NCBI RefSeq assembly: GCF_002382885.1
Contig: NZ_NWVL01000051.1
Location: 1-59,903 of the forward strand
Source of the DNA: Streptomyces sp. WZ.A104
GTDB lineage: Bacteria > Actinomycetota > Actinomycetes > Streptomycetales > Streptomycetaceae
Reading direction: 5' to 3'
Length of the DNA stretch: 59,903 bases
Shown here: positions 51,401 to 58,398 of the stretch, in pieces
How the letters are laid out: each line of letters begins with the position of its first letter
Position numbering within the stretch: the first letter of the stretch is position 1
Notes under the pieces: model-generated
Told to the model about the DNA's origin: nothing
The model's database searches: none
Seen by the model: only the letters and a program-made list of their open reading frames with translations
Position numbers and translations under genes: made by a program

Positions 51401-51507
51401 TCCGGCGGGGCCCCGTCGGCGCGGGCCCCGCCGGGTCCCGTGAGGACCGCGACCAGTCCGAGCAGGGCAGCAACCGCTGCCGCTCTCATGCGCGTTGATG
51501 TTTGCAT
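48451..51507 (-). CDS. Secreted GH31-type glycoside hydrolase with NPCBM domain
   Basis: A 1018-residue exported enzyme. A signal peptide (about 1-30) is followed by an N-terminal beta domain, the GH31 barrel (about 260-580), a DUF5110-like beta domain, a NEW3-type domain (about 800-880) and a C-terminal NPCBM module (about 885-1018, WLSETNGYGPAERDRSNG). The likely nucleophile is Asp361 (KLDVAWVG) and the acid/base Asp412 (SGDQAGSW). Members cleave alpha-glycosides (glucosides, xylosides or galactosides) and some transfer glucose; the substrate cannot be read here. An ATG at 51489 is an alternative start. It interrupts the PAC2-mshC order that I recall from relatives. Confidence 0.82.
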   Translation of the reverse strand: MQTSTRMRAAAVAALLGLVAVLTGPGGARADGAPPETTESTTVGDVTGFRADGAVYRLSAGPAEARVSFVSAETFRIELAPDGEFTDPTGDDIVLPQGKEPRTRWKDRGDRYELSTSEVTLRAYKKPLRFALHRADGSRIWSEAKGLSWTGEKTVQTLARGAGEQFYGAGMQNGRGNTSHRDKTVEVAVDYNWDDGGHPNSVPFYLSSAGYGVFRNTYAPGTYAFTDPVTTSAKEQRFDAYYFAGDGAKDVIGQYTDLTGKPFLPPIYGMETGDADCYLHNANRGERRTLDALKVADGYVENDMPNGWMLVNDGYGCGYEDLEETAQGLKERKMELGLWTEDGIENLGAQVRAGQRVAKLDVAWVGPGYKFALDACKDAYQGIEDHSDARGFTWAPESWAGAQRCGVQWSGDQAGSWEYIRWQIPTYAGATMSGLAYTTGDIDGIFGGSAKTYTRDLQWKMFLGTTMTMDGWAPMDKQPFRHGEPYTSINRDYLKLKESLLPYQYSYAHEATKTGVGLVRPLVLEYPDDPKASTEAAKYEFLSGEHFLVAPVYQDTTERKGIYLPKGTWIDYWSGRTYEGPTTIDTYGAPLDTLPLFVKAGAAIPMWPGIRSYRDRTADSPLAWDVYPQGNSSFTLYEDDGVTRQHRDGKYATQRADVRAPVRGEGHVSVTINKSRGSFTGKQAARPYEFTVHTGSEPRAVKLGRALPELGSRSAYDKARQGWWYDRDDRGGVVHVKTAPLSTAKKFTVKLLGTSAVGGRQAAAAAVLAAPTGQEAGAGTPGEVLVDVTAGSADLTGTSVTLQVPEGWRTVTAKVPGRIPAGATRRVAVEVTPAKDAEVRETRLTALARYRVAGEARSSQQRLAVSVTPPPPTGEAWASDLFWLSETNGYGPAERDRSNGESGAEDGNTLTLAGTTYEKGIGTHADSDIAIHLGGRCTAFTADVGIDDEIDGYGEVAFSVEGDGKVLWTSPKLTGASATVPVDVRLDGVRQVRLKVTDTNGSKTGDHGDWAAAKFRCA

Positions 51508-51620
51508 GATGAGCTTTTAGCGCAACTTCGAGCAGATGACCACGGACAAAAGGGAACCGGCCCCGAACTTCGTAGAGAAGTCCGAGACCGGTCCAGGCAG
51601 TCGGGGGAGCGTTCACGCCC

Positions 51621-52850
51621 CTACAGCGCGACCCCCAGCAGGGCGTCGACCGTACGCGACACGAGGCCGGGCGCACCCTCGTCCGTGCCGCCCTCCGCGC
51701 CCTGGAGCGCGGCCCAGCGGTCCACCGCGGCGAGCGCCGCGGGGCTGTCCAGATCGTCGGCCAGGGCCGCGCGAACCTCCTCGACCAGCGCGTCGGCGGA
51801 CGGCCCGTCGGGGCGTGAGACGGCGGCCCGCCAGCGCGCGAGGCGCTCGACGGCGTCGGCCAGCACCTGGTCGGTCCACTCCCAGTCGGAGCGGTAGTGG
51901 TGCGAGAGCAGCGACAGCCGGATGGCCGCCGGGTCCACGCCCTCGCGACGCAGCGCCGAGACGAAGACCAGGTTCCCGCGCGACTTGGACATCTTCTCGC
52001 CGTGCAGGCCGACCATGCCCGCGTGGACGTACGCCTTGGCGAACGGGTGCTCGCCGGTCAGCGCATGGGCGTGGGAGGCGCCCATCTCGTGGTGCGGGAA
52101 GGCGAGGTCGGAGCCGCCGCCCTGAACGTCGAAGCCCATGCCGAGATGGTCGAGCGCGATGGCGACGCACTCGATGTGCCAGCCGGGGCGGCCCGCGCCG
52201 AGCGAGGCCCCGTCCCAGCTCGGCTCGCCCGGGCGGGCGGCCATCCAGAGCATCGGGTCGAGGGGGTTCTTCTTGCCGGGGCGCTCCGGGTCGCCGCCGC
52301 GTTCGGCCGAAAGCAGCCGCATCGCCTCGGCATCGAGACCGGAGACCTCGCCGAAGTGCGGGTCGGTGTCGACGGAGAAGTAGACGTCGCCGTCGAGGTC
52401 GTAGGCGGCGCCCGCGTCCCTCAGGCGTTCGACGAGGGGCACGATGCCCGGTATCGCCTCGACCGCGCCGATGTAGTGCCGAGGGGGCAGCATCCGCAGG
52501 GCCGTCATGTCCTCGCGGAAGAGCGCCGTCTCGCGCTCCGCGAGTTCGGTCCAGTCCTGACCGTCGCGCACGGCCCTCTCCAGCAGCGGATCGTCCACGT
52601 CGGTCACGTTCTGGACGTAGTGAACCTGCCGCTTGGTGTCGAGCCACACGCGCTGAACGAGGTCGAACGCGTTGTAGGTCGCCGCATGACCCATGTGGGT
52701 CGCGTCGTACGGCGTGATGCCGCAGACGTAGATGCGGGCGACGGGACCGGGGTCAAGGGTGATCCGTCCGCCGGTCGCGGTGTCGTGGATCCGAAGGTCG
52801 CGGCCCTTGCCGGGCAGGGCGGGGACCTCAGAAGCGGGCCAGGCATGCAT
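51621..52850 (-). CDS. mshC: Cysteine-1-D-myo-inosityl 2-amino-2-deoxy-alpha-D-glucopyranoside ligase MshC
   Basis: A 409-residue mycothiol biosynthesis enzyme related to cysteinyl-tRNA synthetase; it joins cysteine to GlcN-Ins using ATP. It has the zinc cysteine and HIGH-type motif YVCGITPYDATHMGHA (41-56), GWHIECVAIALDHLG and the GEKMSKSRGN loop. The MSK-type features THMGHA rather than HIGNA and the short length (no tRNA-binding domain) mark it as MshC rather than CysS. It is the last gene of the run starting at 55136. Confidence 0.93.
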   Translation of the reverse strand: MHAWPASEVPALPGKGRDLRIHDTATGGRITLDPGPVARIYVCGITPYDATHMGHAATYNAFDLVQRVWLDTKRQVHYVQNVTDVDDPLLERAVRDGQDWTELAERETALFREDMTALRMLPPRHYIGAVEAIPGIVPLVERLRDAGAAYDLDGDVYFSVDTDPHFGEVSGLDAEAMRLLSAERGGDPERPGKKNPLDPMLWMAARPGEPSWDGASLGAGRPGWHIECVAIALDHLGMGFDVQGGGSDLAFPHHEMGASHAHALTGEHPFAKAYVHAGMVGLHGEKMSKSRGNLVFVSALRREGVDPAAIRLSLLSHHYRSDWEWTDQVLADAVERLARWRAAVSRPDGPSADALVEEVRAALADDLDSPAALAAVDRWAALQGAEGGTDEGAPGLVSRTVDALLGVAL

Positions 52851-52947
52851 GTCATGAGCGTAACCGGACGATGCTTCCGGATACGAACCGGATCCGGAAA
52901 CCTGTCCGAAGAAGCCCCCTTGTGCGAAGCCCTGGGGCCCGCTAGTG

Positions 52948-52974
52948 CCTGTCTGACGGGAATTGTCAGACAGG
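52948..52974 (-). terminator. Terminator after the kinase-like gene
   Basis: CCTGTCTGAC (52948-52957) pairs with GTCAGACAGG (52965-52974), 10 perfect pairs with a 7-base loop, directly after the stop codon. It separates mshC from the upstream three-gene set. Confidence 0.7.
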
Positions 52975-52976
52975 TC

Positions 52977-53825
52977 CTAGACCGGCGGCCACGGGATCGG
53001 CGGCCACTGGCCGCTGGGCTGCGGGTGCACCGCGCTCCTGACCAGCCCCGCGACCCGCTCCCGCAGGGCCTCCAGCTCGGCCCGCGTGATGAGTTGCGCC
53101 ATTCGGGTGGCCAGGGCGGACCCCGGAGCCAGATCCGTGGCGAGCAGGCCCAGCACCCGCAGCGCCTCGTCGGTCAGCGGCTCGCCCGCCCAGCCCCACA
53201 GCAGGGTGCGCAGCTTGTCGTCCACGTTGAAGGTGACCCCGTGGTCGATGCCGTACAGCCGCCCGCCGGGCGCCGACAGCAGGTGGCCGCCCTTGCGGTC
53301 ACCGTTGTTGATCACCGCGTCCAGCACCGCGAGCCGCCGCAGCCGGGGGTCGTCCGCGTGCACCAGCAGCGCGGTCCTCCCCTCCCCCACGTCCGCGAAG
53401 CCCACGGCCTTCCAGCCGTCGCCCGGCTCCTCGCCCTCGACCAGTGCCAGCAGCGGCGGCCCACCGTCGTCGGACTCGGTGGGCCCGGGCGCGTCGATCC
53501 AGAGTTGGCACATGCCCTCGCCGTACGGCCCCTCCCGCAGCACGGTGGGCGGCACCAGGTCCCAGCCGGTGGCCCGGGAGATCTCGTACGCGGCGACCTC
53601 GCGCTGGGCGAGCGTCCCGTCGGGGAAGTCCCACAGCGGCTGCTCCCCCGCGACCGGCTTGTAGGCGCAGGTGCGCTCCTCGCCCTCGTACGCGACCGTG
53701 CAGTGCAGCACCGCGTTCGACGCCCCGCCGACCTGCCCGAGCACGGTGAGCGTGCCTTCGGTGAGCAGGGTGAGCAGGTCGGTGTCGGTCAGGCTCCGCG
53801 ACGGTATCCGTTCTGGCGCGGGCAT
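52977..53825 (-). CDS. SCO1664-family protein, phosphatidylinositol-kinase-like fold
   Basis: A 282-residue protein of an actinobacterial family of unknown function with similarity to PI3/PI4 kinases. Kinase-like motifs: CAYKPVAGEQPLWDFPDG (a lysine in the ATP site), the catalytic-loop-like VLDAVINNGDRKGGHLL and YGIDHGVTFNVDDKLRT (DxG-like metal site). From memory, this protein forms a conserved three-gene system with a DUF3090 protein and a histidine phosphatase. The ATG at 53825 follows GGAAGG and overlaps the end of the DUF3090 gene by 37 bases. Substrate unknown. Confidence 0.85.
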   Translation of the reverse strand: MPAPERIPSRSLTDTDLLTLLTEGTLTVLGQVGGASNAVLHCTVAYEGEERTCAYKPVAGEQPLWDFPDGTLAQREVAAYEISRATGWDLVPPTVLREGPYGEGMCQLWIDAPGPTESDDGGPPLLALVEGEEPGDGWKAVGFADVGEGRTALLVHADDPRLRRLAVLDAVINNGDRKGGHLLSAPGGRLYGIDHGVTFNVDDKLRTLLWGWAGEPLTDEALRVLGLLATDLAPGSALATRMAQLITRAELEALRERVAGLVRSAVHPQPSGQWPPIPWPPV

Positions 53826-54379
53826 ACGTGTCCTTCCGGATCCAGCGGCAGGCTGCACAGCGGGCACGGCGGGCGGCCGGCGTTGACGACGTCCAGGGCG
53901 CGCTTGGCGAACGCGCGGGCCTGGGCGCCGCTGAGCCGGACGCGGAGCATCGGCGGGCCGTTCTCCTCGTCCTGGAGGAGCTTCTCCTCGGCCTCCGCGA
54001 GGTCGTCCTCGGAGTCGGCGTCCAGCTCGACGAGGGCCTGTGCCTCGACGATCATGCGCTGTTCCTCGCCGTCCCAGGCCAGGGCCATGGTACCGACCCG
54101 GAACTCCTCCTCGACCGGCACGTCGAGGGGCGCGGTGTCGGTGATGTCGGCGGGGGCCACGGCGGGGACCGGGGAATTGCCCCCGGTGCGGCGCACGACC
54201 TCGTCGAGCAGCTCGTCGATCCGCTCGGCGAGCGCGGCGACCTGGGTCTTCTCCAGGGCCACGCTGGTGACCCGGCCCTGGGAGGACGCCTGCAGGAAAA
54301 ACGTACGGCGGCCAGGCAACCCGACCGTACCGGCCACGAATCGGTCCGGCGGGTCGTAGAGGAACACCTGACGGGACAC
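53789..54379 (-). CDS. DUF3090 (TIGR03847) family protein
   Basis: A 196-residue protein beginning with RQVFLYDPPDRFVAGTVG and LPGRRTFFLQA. The middle part has an acidic helical segment (DADSEDDLAEAEEKLLQDEE). The C-terminus carries a compact zinc-ribbon-like motif CPLCSLPLDPEGHVC. No enzymatic residues are recognised. It overlaps the kinase-like gene by 37 bases and starts 70 bases after the phosphatase gene. It may be the substrate, scaffold or regulator of the kinase/phosphatase pair. Confidence 0.85.
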   Translation of the reverse strand: MSRQVFLYDPPDRFVAGTVGLPGRRTFFLQASSQGRVTSVALEKTQVAALAERIDELLDEVVRRTGGNSPVPAVAPADITDTAPLDVPVEEEFRVGTMALAWDGEEQRMIVEAQALVELDADSEDDLAEAEEKLLQDEENGPPMLRVRLSGAQARAFAKRALDVVNAGRPPCPLCSLPLDPEGHVCPRQNGYRRGA

Positions 54380-54449
54380 GTCCTGCTCCCTTGAGATCGG
54401 TGGTGGTTGGGGCGGCGCTACGGCGCGTCCACCCTACTGCCCCAAGCGA

Positions 54450-55136
54450 TCACGGCGCGCCCGCGCCGCCCCCGACCGCCGCGTCCGCGCCGACGGGGCG
54501 TTCGTGGGGGGCGAGGGAGGCGAGGCCGCCGGTGTCGCCGAGCCGCAGGAGGAAGGGGCGCAGCCGGGTGTAGCGGATCGCGGTGACCGAGCAGGGGTCG
54601 ACCTGGACGCGCTGGAAGAGGTCCAGGTGCATGCCCAGGGCGTCGGCGACGAGGCTCTTGATGATGTCGCCGTGCGAGCACATGACGTACGTGGCGTCCT
54701 CGCCGTGCTCCGCCTCGACCCGGGCGTTCCAGTCGCGTACGGCGTCGACGGCGCGGGCCTGCATGGCACGCATGGACTCGCCGCCGGGGAAGGCGGCGGC
54801 GGAGGGGTGCTGCTGGACGACGGACATCAGCGGCTCGTCGGCCAGTTCGGCCAGCTTCCGTCCCGACCAGTGGCCGTAGTCGCACTCGCTGATGCGGTCC
54901 TCGGTGTGCAGGGGGAGGCCGGGGCGGGCCTCCAGCAGCGGCTGGAGGGTTTCCCGGCAGCGTTCCAGGGGGCTGCTGACGGCGAGGACCGGGCTCAGGG
55001 CAGCCAGCCGCGCGGGCAGGGCAGCGGCCTGTCCGGCACCGCGTTCGTCGAGGTGGACACCGGGGGTGCGGCCCGCGAGCACTCCGGCGGTGTTGGCGGT
55101 GGAGCGTCCGTGGCGTACGAGGATCAGCGTGGGCAT
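54450..55136 (-). CDS. Histidine phosphatase, MSMEG_4193 family
   Basis: A 228-residue phosphoglycerate-mutase-like phosphatase. The RHG motif with the catalytic His is in LILVRHGRSTANTAGVLAG at the N-terminus, with Arg in SSPLERCRETLQPLL, Glu in ISECDYGHWSG and the second His in VMCSHGDIIKSLVADALG. The ATG at 55136 (MPTLILVRHG) is chosen; longer in-frame starts lack support. It is the first gene of the three-gene set and is divergent from corA. Confidence 0.9.
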   Translation of the reverse strand: MPTLILVRHGRSTANTAGVLAGRTPGVHLDERGAGQAAALPARLAALSPVLAVSSPLERCRETLQPLLEARPGLPLHTEDRISECDYGHWSGRKLAELADEPLMSVVQQHPSAAAFPGGESMRAMQARAVDAVRDWNARVEAEHGEDATYVMCSHGDIIKSLVADALGMHLDLFQRVQVDPCSVTAIRYTRLRPFLLRLGDTGGLASLAPHERPVGADAAVGGGAGAP

Positions 55137-55191
55137 ACTCGCCAGCGTAGAGGGGTGGCGGAAGGTGCGCGGGGGCCGGTCAGGGGGAAGA

Positions 55192-56184
55192 ATGCCCGCC
55201 GTGATCGTGGACTGTGCCATCTACCGGGACGGGCGCCGCACCGAACGGCCCGAGGATTTCTCCGGGGCCCTGGCTGAGGCCCGGGGCTCGCGGGATGCGT
55301 TCCTGTGGATCGGGCTGCACGAGCCGACGGAGCGGGAGTTCGGTCTCGTACGCCATGAGTTCGGGCTGCACCCGCTGGCGGTGGAGGACGCGTTGCGCGC
55401 GCACCAGCGGCCCAAGCTGGAGGTGTACGACGACTCGCTGTTCGCGGTCCTCAAGCCGATCGTCTACGAGCCCGCGAGCGACACCGTCAGCGCCGACGAG
55501 CTGATGGTGTTCATAGGGGACTCGTTCGTGGTGACCGTCAGGCACGGCGAGAGCGCCCCGCTGGCGGCCGTACGCCAACGGCTGGAGGCCGAGCCGGAGG
55601 TGCTGAAGCACGGTCCGACGGCCGTGCTGTACGCGGTGAGCGACGCGGTCGTGGACCGCTACATGGAGGTGGCCGGGGAGCTCCAGGTCGACCTGGAGGA
55701 GCTGGAGGCGCGGGTCTTCGCGCCGAGCGGCGGCGACTCGAAGAACACCGCGGCCCGGATCTACACCTTCAAGCGGCAGGTGCTGGAGTTCCGCCGGGCG
55801 GCGGGCCCGCTGACGGCGCCGATGGCCCGGCTCTCGGGTGCGGGCGTGCCGTTCGTCCACGAGCACGCGCAGCCGTTCTTCCGGGACGTGGCCGACCACC
55901 TCACGCGCGCCAACGAGCAGGCGGAGGGGCTGGACCGGCTGCTCTCGGACATCCTGTCGGCGCATCTGGCGCAGATGGGTGTGCGGCAGAACGACGACAT
56001 GCGCAAGATCTCCGCCTGGGCGGCGATGGCCGCCGTCCCGACGATGGTGGCGGGCGTCTACGGCATGAACTTCGACCACATGCCGGAGCTGCACTGGACG
56101 TGGACGTACCCGGTGGTGGTCGCCCTGATGGGCGTCGCGGTGTACGGGCTGCACCGGCTGTTCAAGCGGCGCGGCTGGCTCTGA
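55192..56184 (+). CDS. corA: CorA-family magnesium/cobalt transporter
   Basis: A 330-residue channel. A long cytoplasmic domain (1-265) is followed by two C-terminal transmembrane helices; the first ends in YGMNFDHMPEL, containing the GMN selectivity motif. The basic C-terminal sequence FKRRGWL is typical. It moves Mg2+ (or Co2+/Ni2+) as a pentamer. The ATG at 55192 follows GGGGGAAG. It is divergent from the phosphatase gene by 55 bases. Confidence 0.92.
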   Translation: MPAVIVDCAIYRDGRRTERPEDFSGALAEARGSRDAFLWIGLHEPTEREFGLVRHEFGLHPLAVEDALRAHQRPKLEVYDDSLFAVLKPIVYEPASDTVSADELMVFIGDSFVVTVRHGESAPLAAVRQRLEAEPEVLKHGPTAVLYAVSDAVVDRYMEVAGELQVDLEELEARVFAPSGGDSKNTAARIYTFKRQVLEFRRAAGPLTAPMARLSGAGVPFVHEHAQPFFRDVADHLTRANEQAEGLDRLLSDILSAHLAQMGVRQNDDMRKISAWAAMAAVPTMVAGVYGMNFDHMPELHWTWTYPVVVALMGVAVYGLHRLFKRRGWL

Positions 56185-56190
56185 GGCGCA

Positions 56191-56979
56191 TCACGCGTAC
56201 TCGCGCTCGGGCACGGCGGTGCTGCCGAGAGCGTTGCGGCGCTCCGGCATCTCCAGGGTCACCATGCGCCGCCAGCCGACGACGCGTTCGTACGCGTACA
56301 TCGCGTGGATGCCCGCGGCGAGCAGGGCCGCCCTGGGGCGGGACCAGCCGAGGACGCGCCCCATGCGGGCCATCACGGCGAGGCTGACGTCGCGGTAGAC
56401 GCGGATCTCGGCCAGGGCGCACTCGCGCATGGTCCGCTGAATGGTCCGGCCGTGTCCTTCGCGCGCGAGCGACAGCAGTTCCTCGTGGCAGTAGGCGAGG
56501 TGGTTGTCCTCGTCGTTGGAGATCATCTTCACCGCGCGGCCGATGTCGGGGTGGTCGGCGAAGTGCCGGCGCAGCAGCCGCATCTGTTCGGAGGCGCGCT
56601 GCTCGGTGATCCGGCTGTGGGCCAGATAGGTGATGATGTCGCGCTCGGTGAGGCGCTCCTCGCCACGCAGCCGGGAGTGGGCGAGCCCGATCCCCTGCTG
56701 TTCCAGGAGCATCGTGTAGTCGGCCTCCGGGGGGACCTGGACCGGCGGGAGGCCGCGCTTCTTGAGGAGGGCGTTGAAGATCCGGCCGTGTTTGTCCTCG
56801 TCGGCGCCGTGCCGGACGATCCTGGGAGCCAGTTCACGGCGGTCCTCGGGGACGAGGGCGGCGATGCGGGCGTTCTCCCAGCCGCCCTGGGACTCCCCGC
56901 TGGCGGCGATGGAGCAGAAGAGCCGATAGGCCTCGTCGTCGTCGAGGATCTCCTGGAACAGGCTTTTCGCTGAGAGCAT
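56191..56979 (-). CDS. Ferritin-like di-iron domain protein
   Basis: A 262-residue mostly helical protein. Acidic and histidine residues suited to bind two irons occur in RHGADEDKHGRIFNALL, SRITEQRASEQMRLL and ISNDEDNHLAYCHEELL. The C-terminal part has a hydrophobic helix. It may be an oxidase or rubrerythrin-like protein; no specific substrate is evident. The ATG at 56979 (MLSAKSLFQ) follows GGAGGTGG, better than the GTG nine bases upstream. It is convergent with corA. Confidence 0.75.
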   Translation of the reverse strand: MLSAKSLFQEILDDDEAYRLFCSIAASGESQGGWENARIAALVPEDRRELAPRIVRHGADEDKHGRIFNALLKKRGLPPVQVPPEADYTMLLEQQGIGLAHSRLRGEERLTERDIITYLAHSRITEQRASEQMRLLRRHFADHPDIGRAVKMISNDEDNHLAYCHEELLSLAREGHGRTIQRTMRECALAEIRVYRDVSLAVMARMGRVLGWSRPRAALLAAGIHAMYAYERVVGWRRMVTLEMPERRNALGSTAVPEREYA

Positions 56980-57142
56980 GGCGGCCACCTCCGTACCGGA
57001 TGCCCGCGGACCGCGAGTCCGCGGAGCAACGTTCCGCAGAGAGAGTCAAATGCGCCGCAGGCCGGTCGGCAACCGGAGCAGTGGCGGACGGCGACCACCG
57101 GGCCGCCGTAACTCCTGGGCGTGGGGCGCGTTGTTCCGGGTG

Positions 57143-57185
57143 ACGGCCGTGGCGGGGAAGACCCCCGAGCCCCCACCACGGCCGT
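57143..57185 (-). terminator. Hairpin after the luciferase-like oxidoreductase gene
   Basis: ACGGCCGTGG (57143-57152) pairs with CCACGGCCGT (57176-57185), 10 perfect pairs. It is 25 bases past the stop codon. Confidence 0.6.
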
Positions 57186-57210
57186 AGTGCTGTGTTCAGG
57201 CAGTTCGGAC

Positions 57211-58260
57211 TCAGACGAGTCCGGAGCGCTCCAGGGCGTCGGTGCCCGCGCGCAGGGCGGTGATCCGCTCCTCCAGCGTGAATCCGGCCGGGGCGAGGTT
57301 GAGTGTGGTGACCCCGGCGGCGGCGTAGGCCTGCATCCGCTCGGCGATCCGCTCGACGGGGCCGAGCAGCGCGGTCTGGTCGATCAGCTGGTGCGGTACG
57401 GCGGCGGCGGCCCCGGCCTTGTCCCCGCCCAGGTACTTGTCCTGGATCTCGGCGGCCTCCTTCTCGTACCCCATGCGCTGGGCGAGCTGGTTGTAGAAGT
57501 TCTGCTTCCGGCTGCCCATGCCGCCGACGTACAGGGCGGTGTAGGGGCGGAACATGTCGGCGAGGCCGTTCACGTCGTCGCCGACGGCGAGCGGCAGCGT
57601 CGGGGAGACGTCGAAGCCCTCCATGGTCTTCCCGGCCCTCTCCCGGCCCGCGCGCAGCGGTTGGATCGCGGTCTCCTCCAGGTGCTCGGCGGAGGGGAAG
57701 ATCAGCAGGGCGCCGTCGGCGATCTCCCCGGTCTGCTCCAGGTTCTTGGGGCCGATCGCGGCGATGTAGAGCGGGATGTGCTCGCGCTGCGGGTGCACGG
57801 TGAGCTTGATCGGCTTGCCCGGGCCGTCGGGCAGCGGCAGCGTCCAGTGCGCGCCCTCGTACGACACGCGCTCGCGGGTCATCGCCTTGCGGACGATCTC
57901 CACGTACTCGCGGGTGCGGGCCAGCGGCTTGTCGAACTTCACGCCGTACCAGCCCTCGGAGACCTGCGGGCCCGAGACGCCGAGGCCGAGCCGGAAGCGG
58001 CCGCCGGACAGCGAGTCGAGGGTGGCGGCCGTCATCGCCGTCATGGTGGGCTGGCGGGCCGGGATCTGCATGATCGCGGAGCCGACGTCGATGGACTCGG
58101 TCTGGGCCGCGACCCAGGTCAGCACGGTCGGCGCGTCGGAGCCGTAGGCCTCGGCCGCCCAGCAGACGTCGTAGCCGAGCCGGTCGGCCTCCTGCGCGAC
58201 GGCGAGGTTGTCGCCGTCCATGCCCGCGCCCCAGTAACCGAGATTGATGCCGAGCCGCAT
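57211..58260 (-). CDS. LLM-class F420-dependent oxidoreductase
   Basis: A 349-residue TIM-barrel flavin/F420 enzyme of the luciferase-like family. Motifs: RLGINLGYWGAG at the N-terminus, EADRLGYDVCWAAEAYGSDA, LDSLSGGRFRLGLGVSGPQV and IPLYIAAIGPKN. Streptomycetes make F420, so F420 is the likely cofactor. The substrate is unknown. A perfect 14-base palindrome lies 11 bases upstream of the ATG at 58260, suggesting control by a TetR-type repressor not encoded nearby. Confidence 0.87.
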   Translation of the reverse strand: MRLGINLGYWGAGMDGDNLAVAQEADRLGYDVCWAAEAYGSDAPTVLTWVAAQTESIDVGSAIMQIPARQPTMTAMTAATLDSLSGGRFRLGLGVSGPQVSEGWYGVKFDKPLARTREYVEIVRKAMTRERVSYEGAHWTLPLPDGPGKPIKLTVHPQREHIPLYIAAIGPKNLEQTGEIADGALLIFPSAEHLEETAIQPLRAGRERAGKTMEGFDVSPTLPLAVGDDVNGLADMFRPYTALYVGGMGSRKQNFYNQLAQRMGYEKEAAEIQDKYLGGDKAGAAAAVPHQLIDQTALLGPVERIAERMQAYAAAGVTTLNLAPAGFTLEERITALRAGTDALERSGLV

Positions 58261-58271
58261 AGCCGCTCCCC

Positions 58272-58285
58272 TTACTGATCAGTAA
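58272..58285. promoter_or_regulatory. Perfect palindrome, TetR-type operator candidate
   Basis: TTACTGATCAGTAA, a perfect 14-base palindrome just upstream of the start of the luciferase-like oxidoreductase gene. Such AT-richer palindromes in GC-rich DNA are typical TetR-family operators. Confidence 0.6.
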
Positions 58286-58398
58286 CGTCGCTTTCTCCGG
58301 ACTCTAGCGCGGGTCGCGGCGATCCGGCAGGCCCACACGACCTCCCGTTGTCCACAGGCCTCCACCCGGTGGGGCCATGGCCAGTAATCTCAGCGCCC

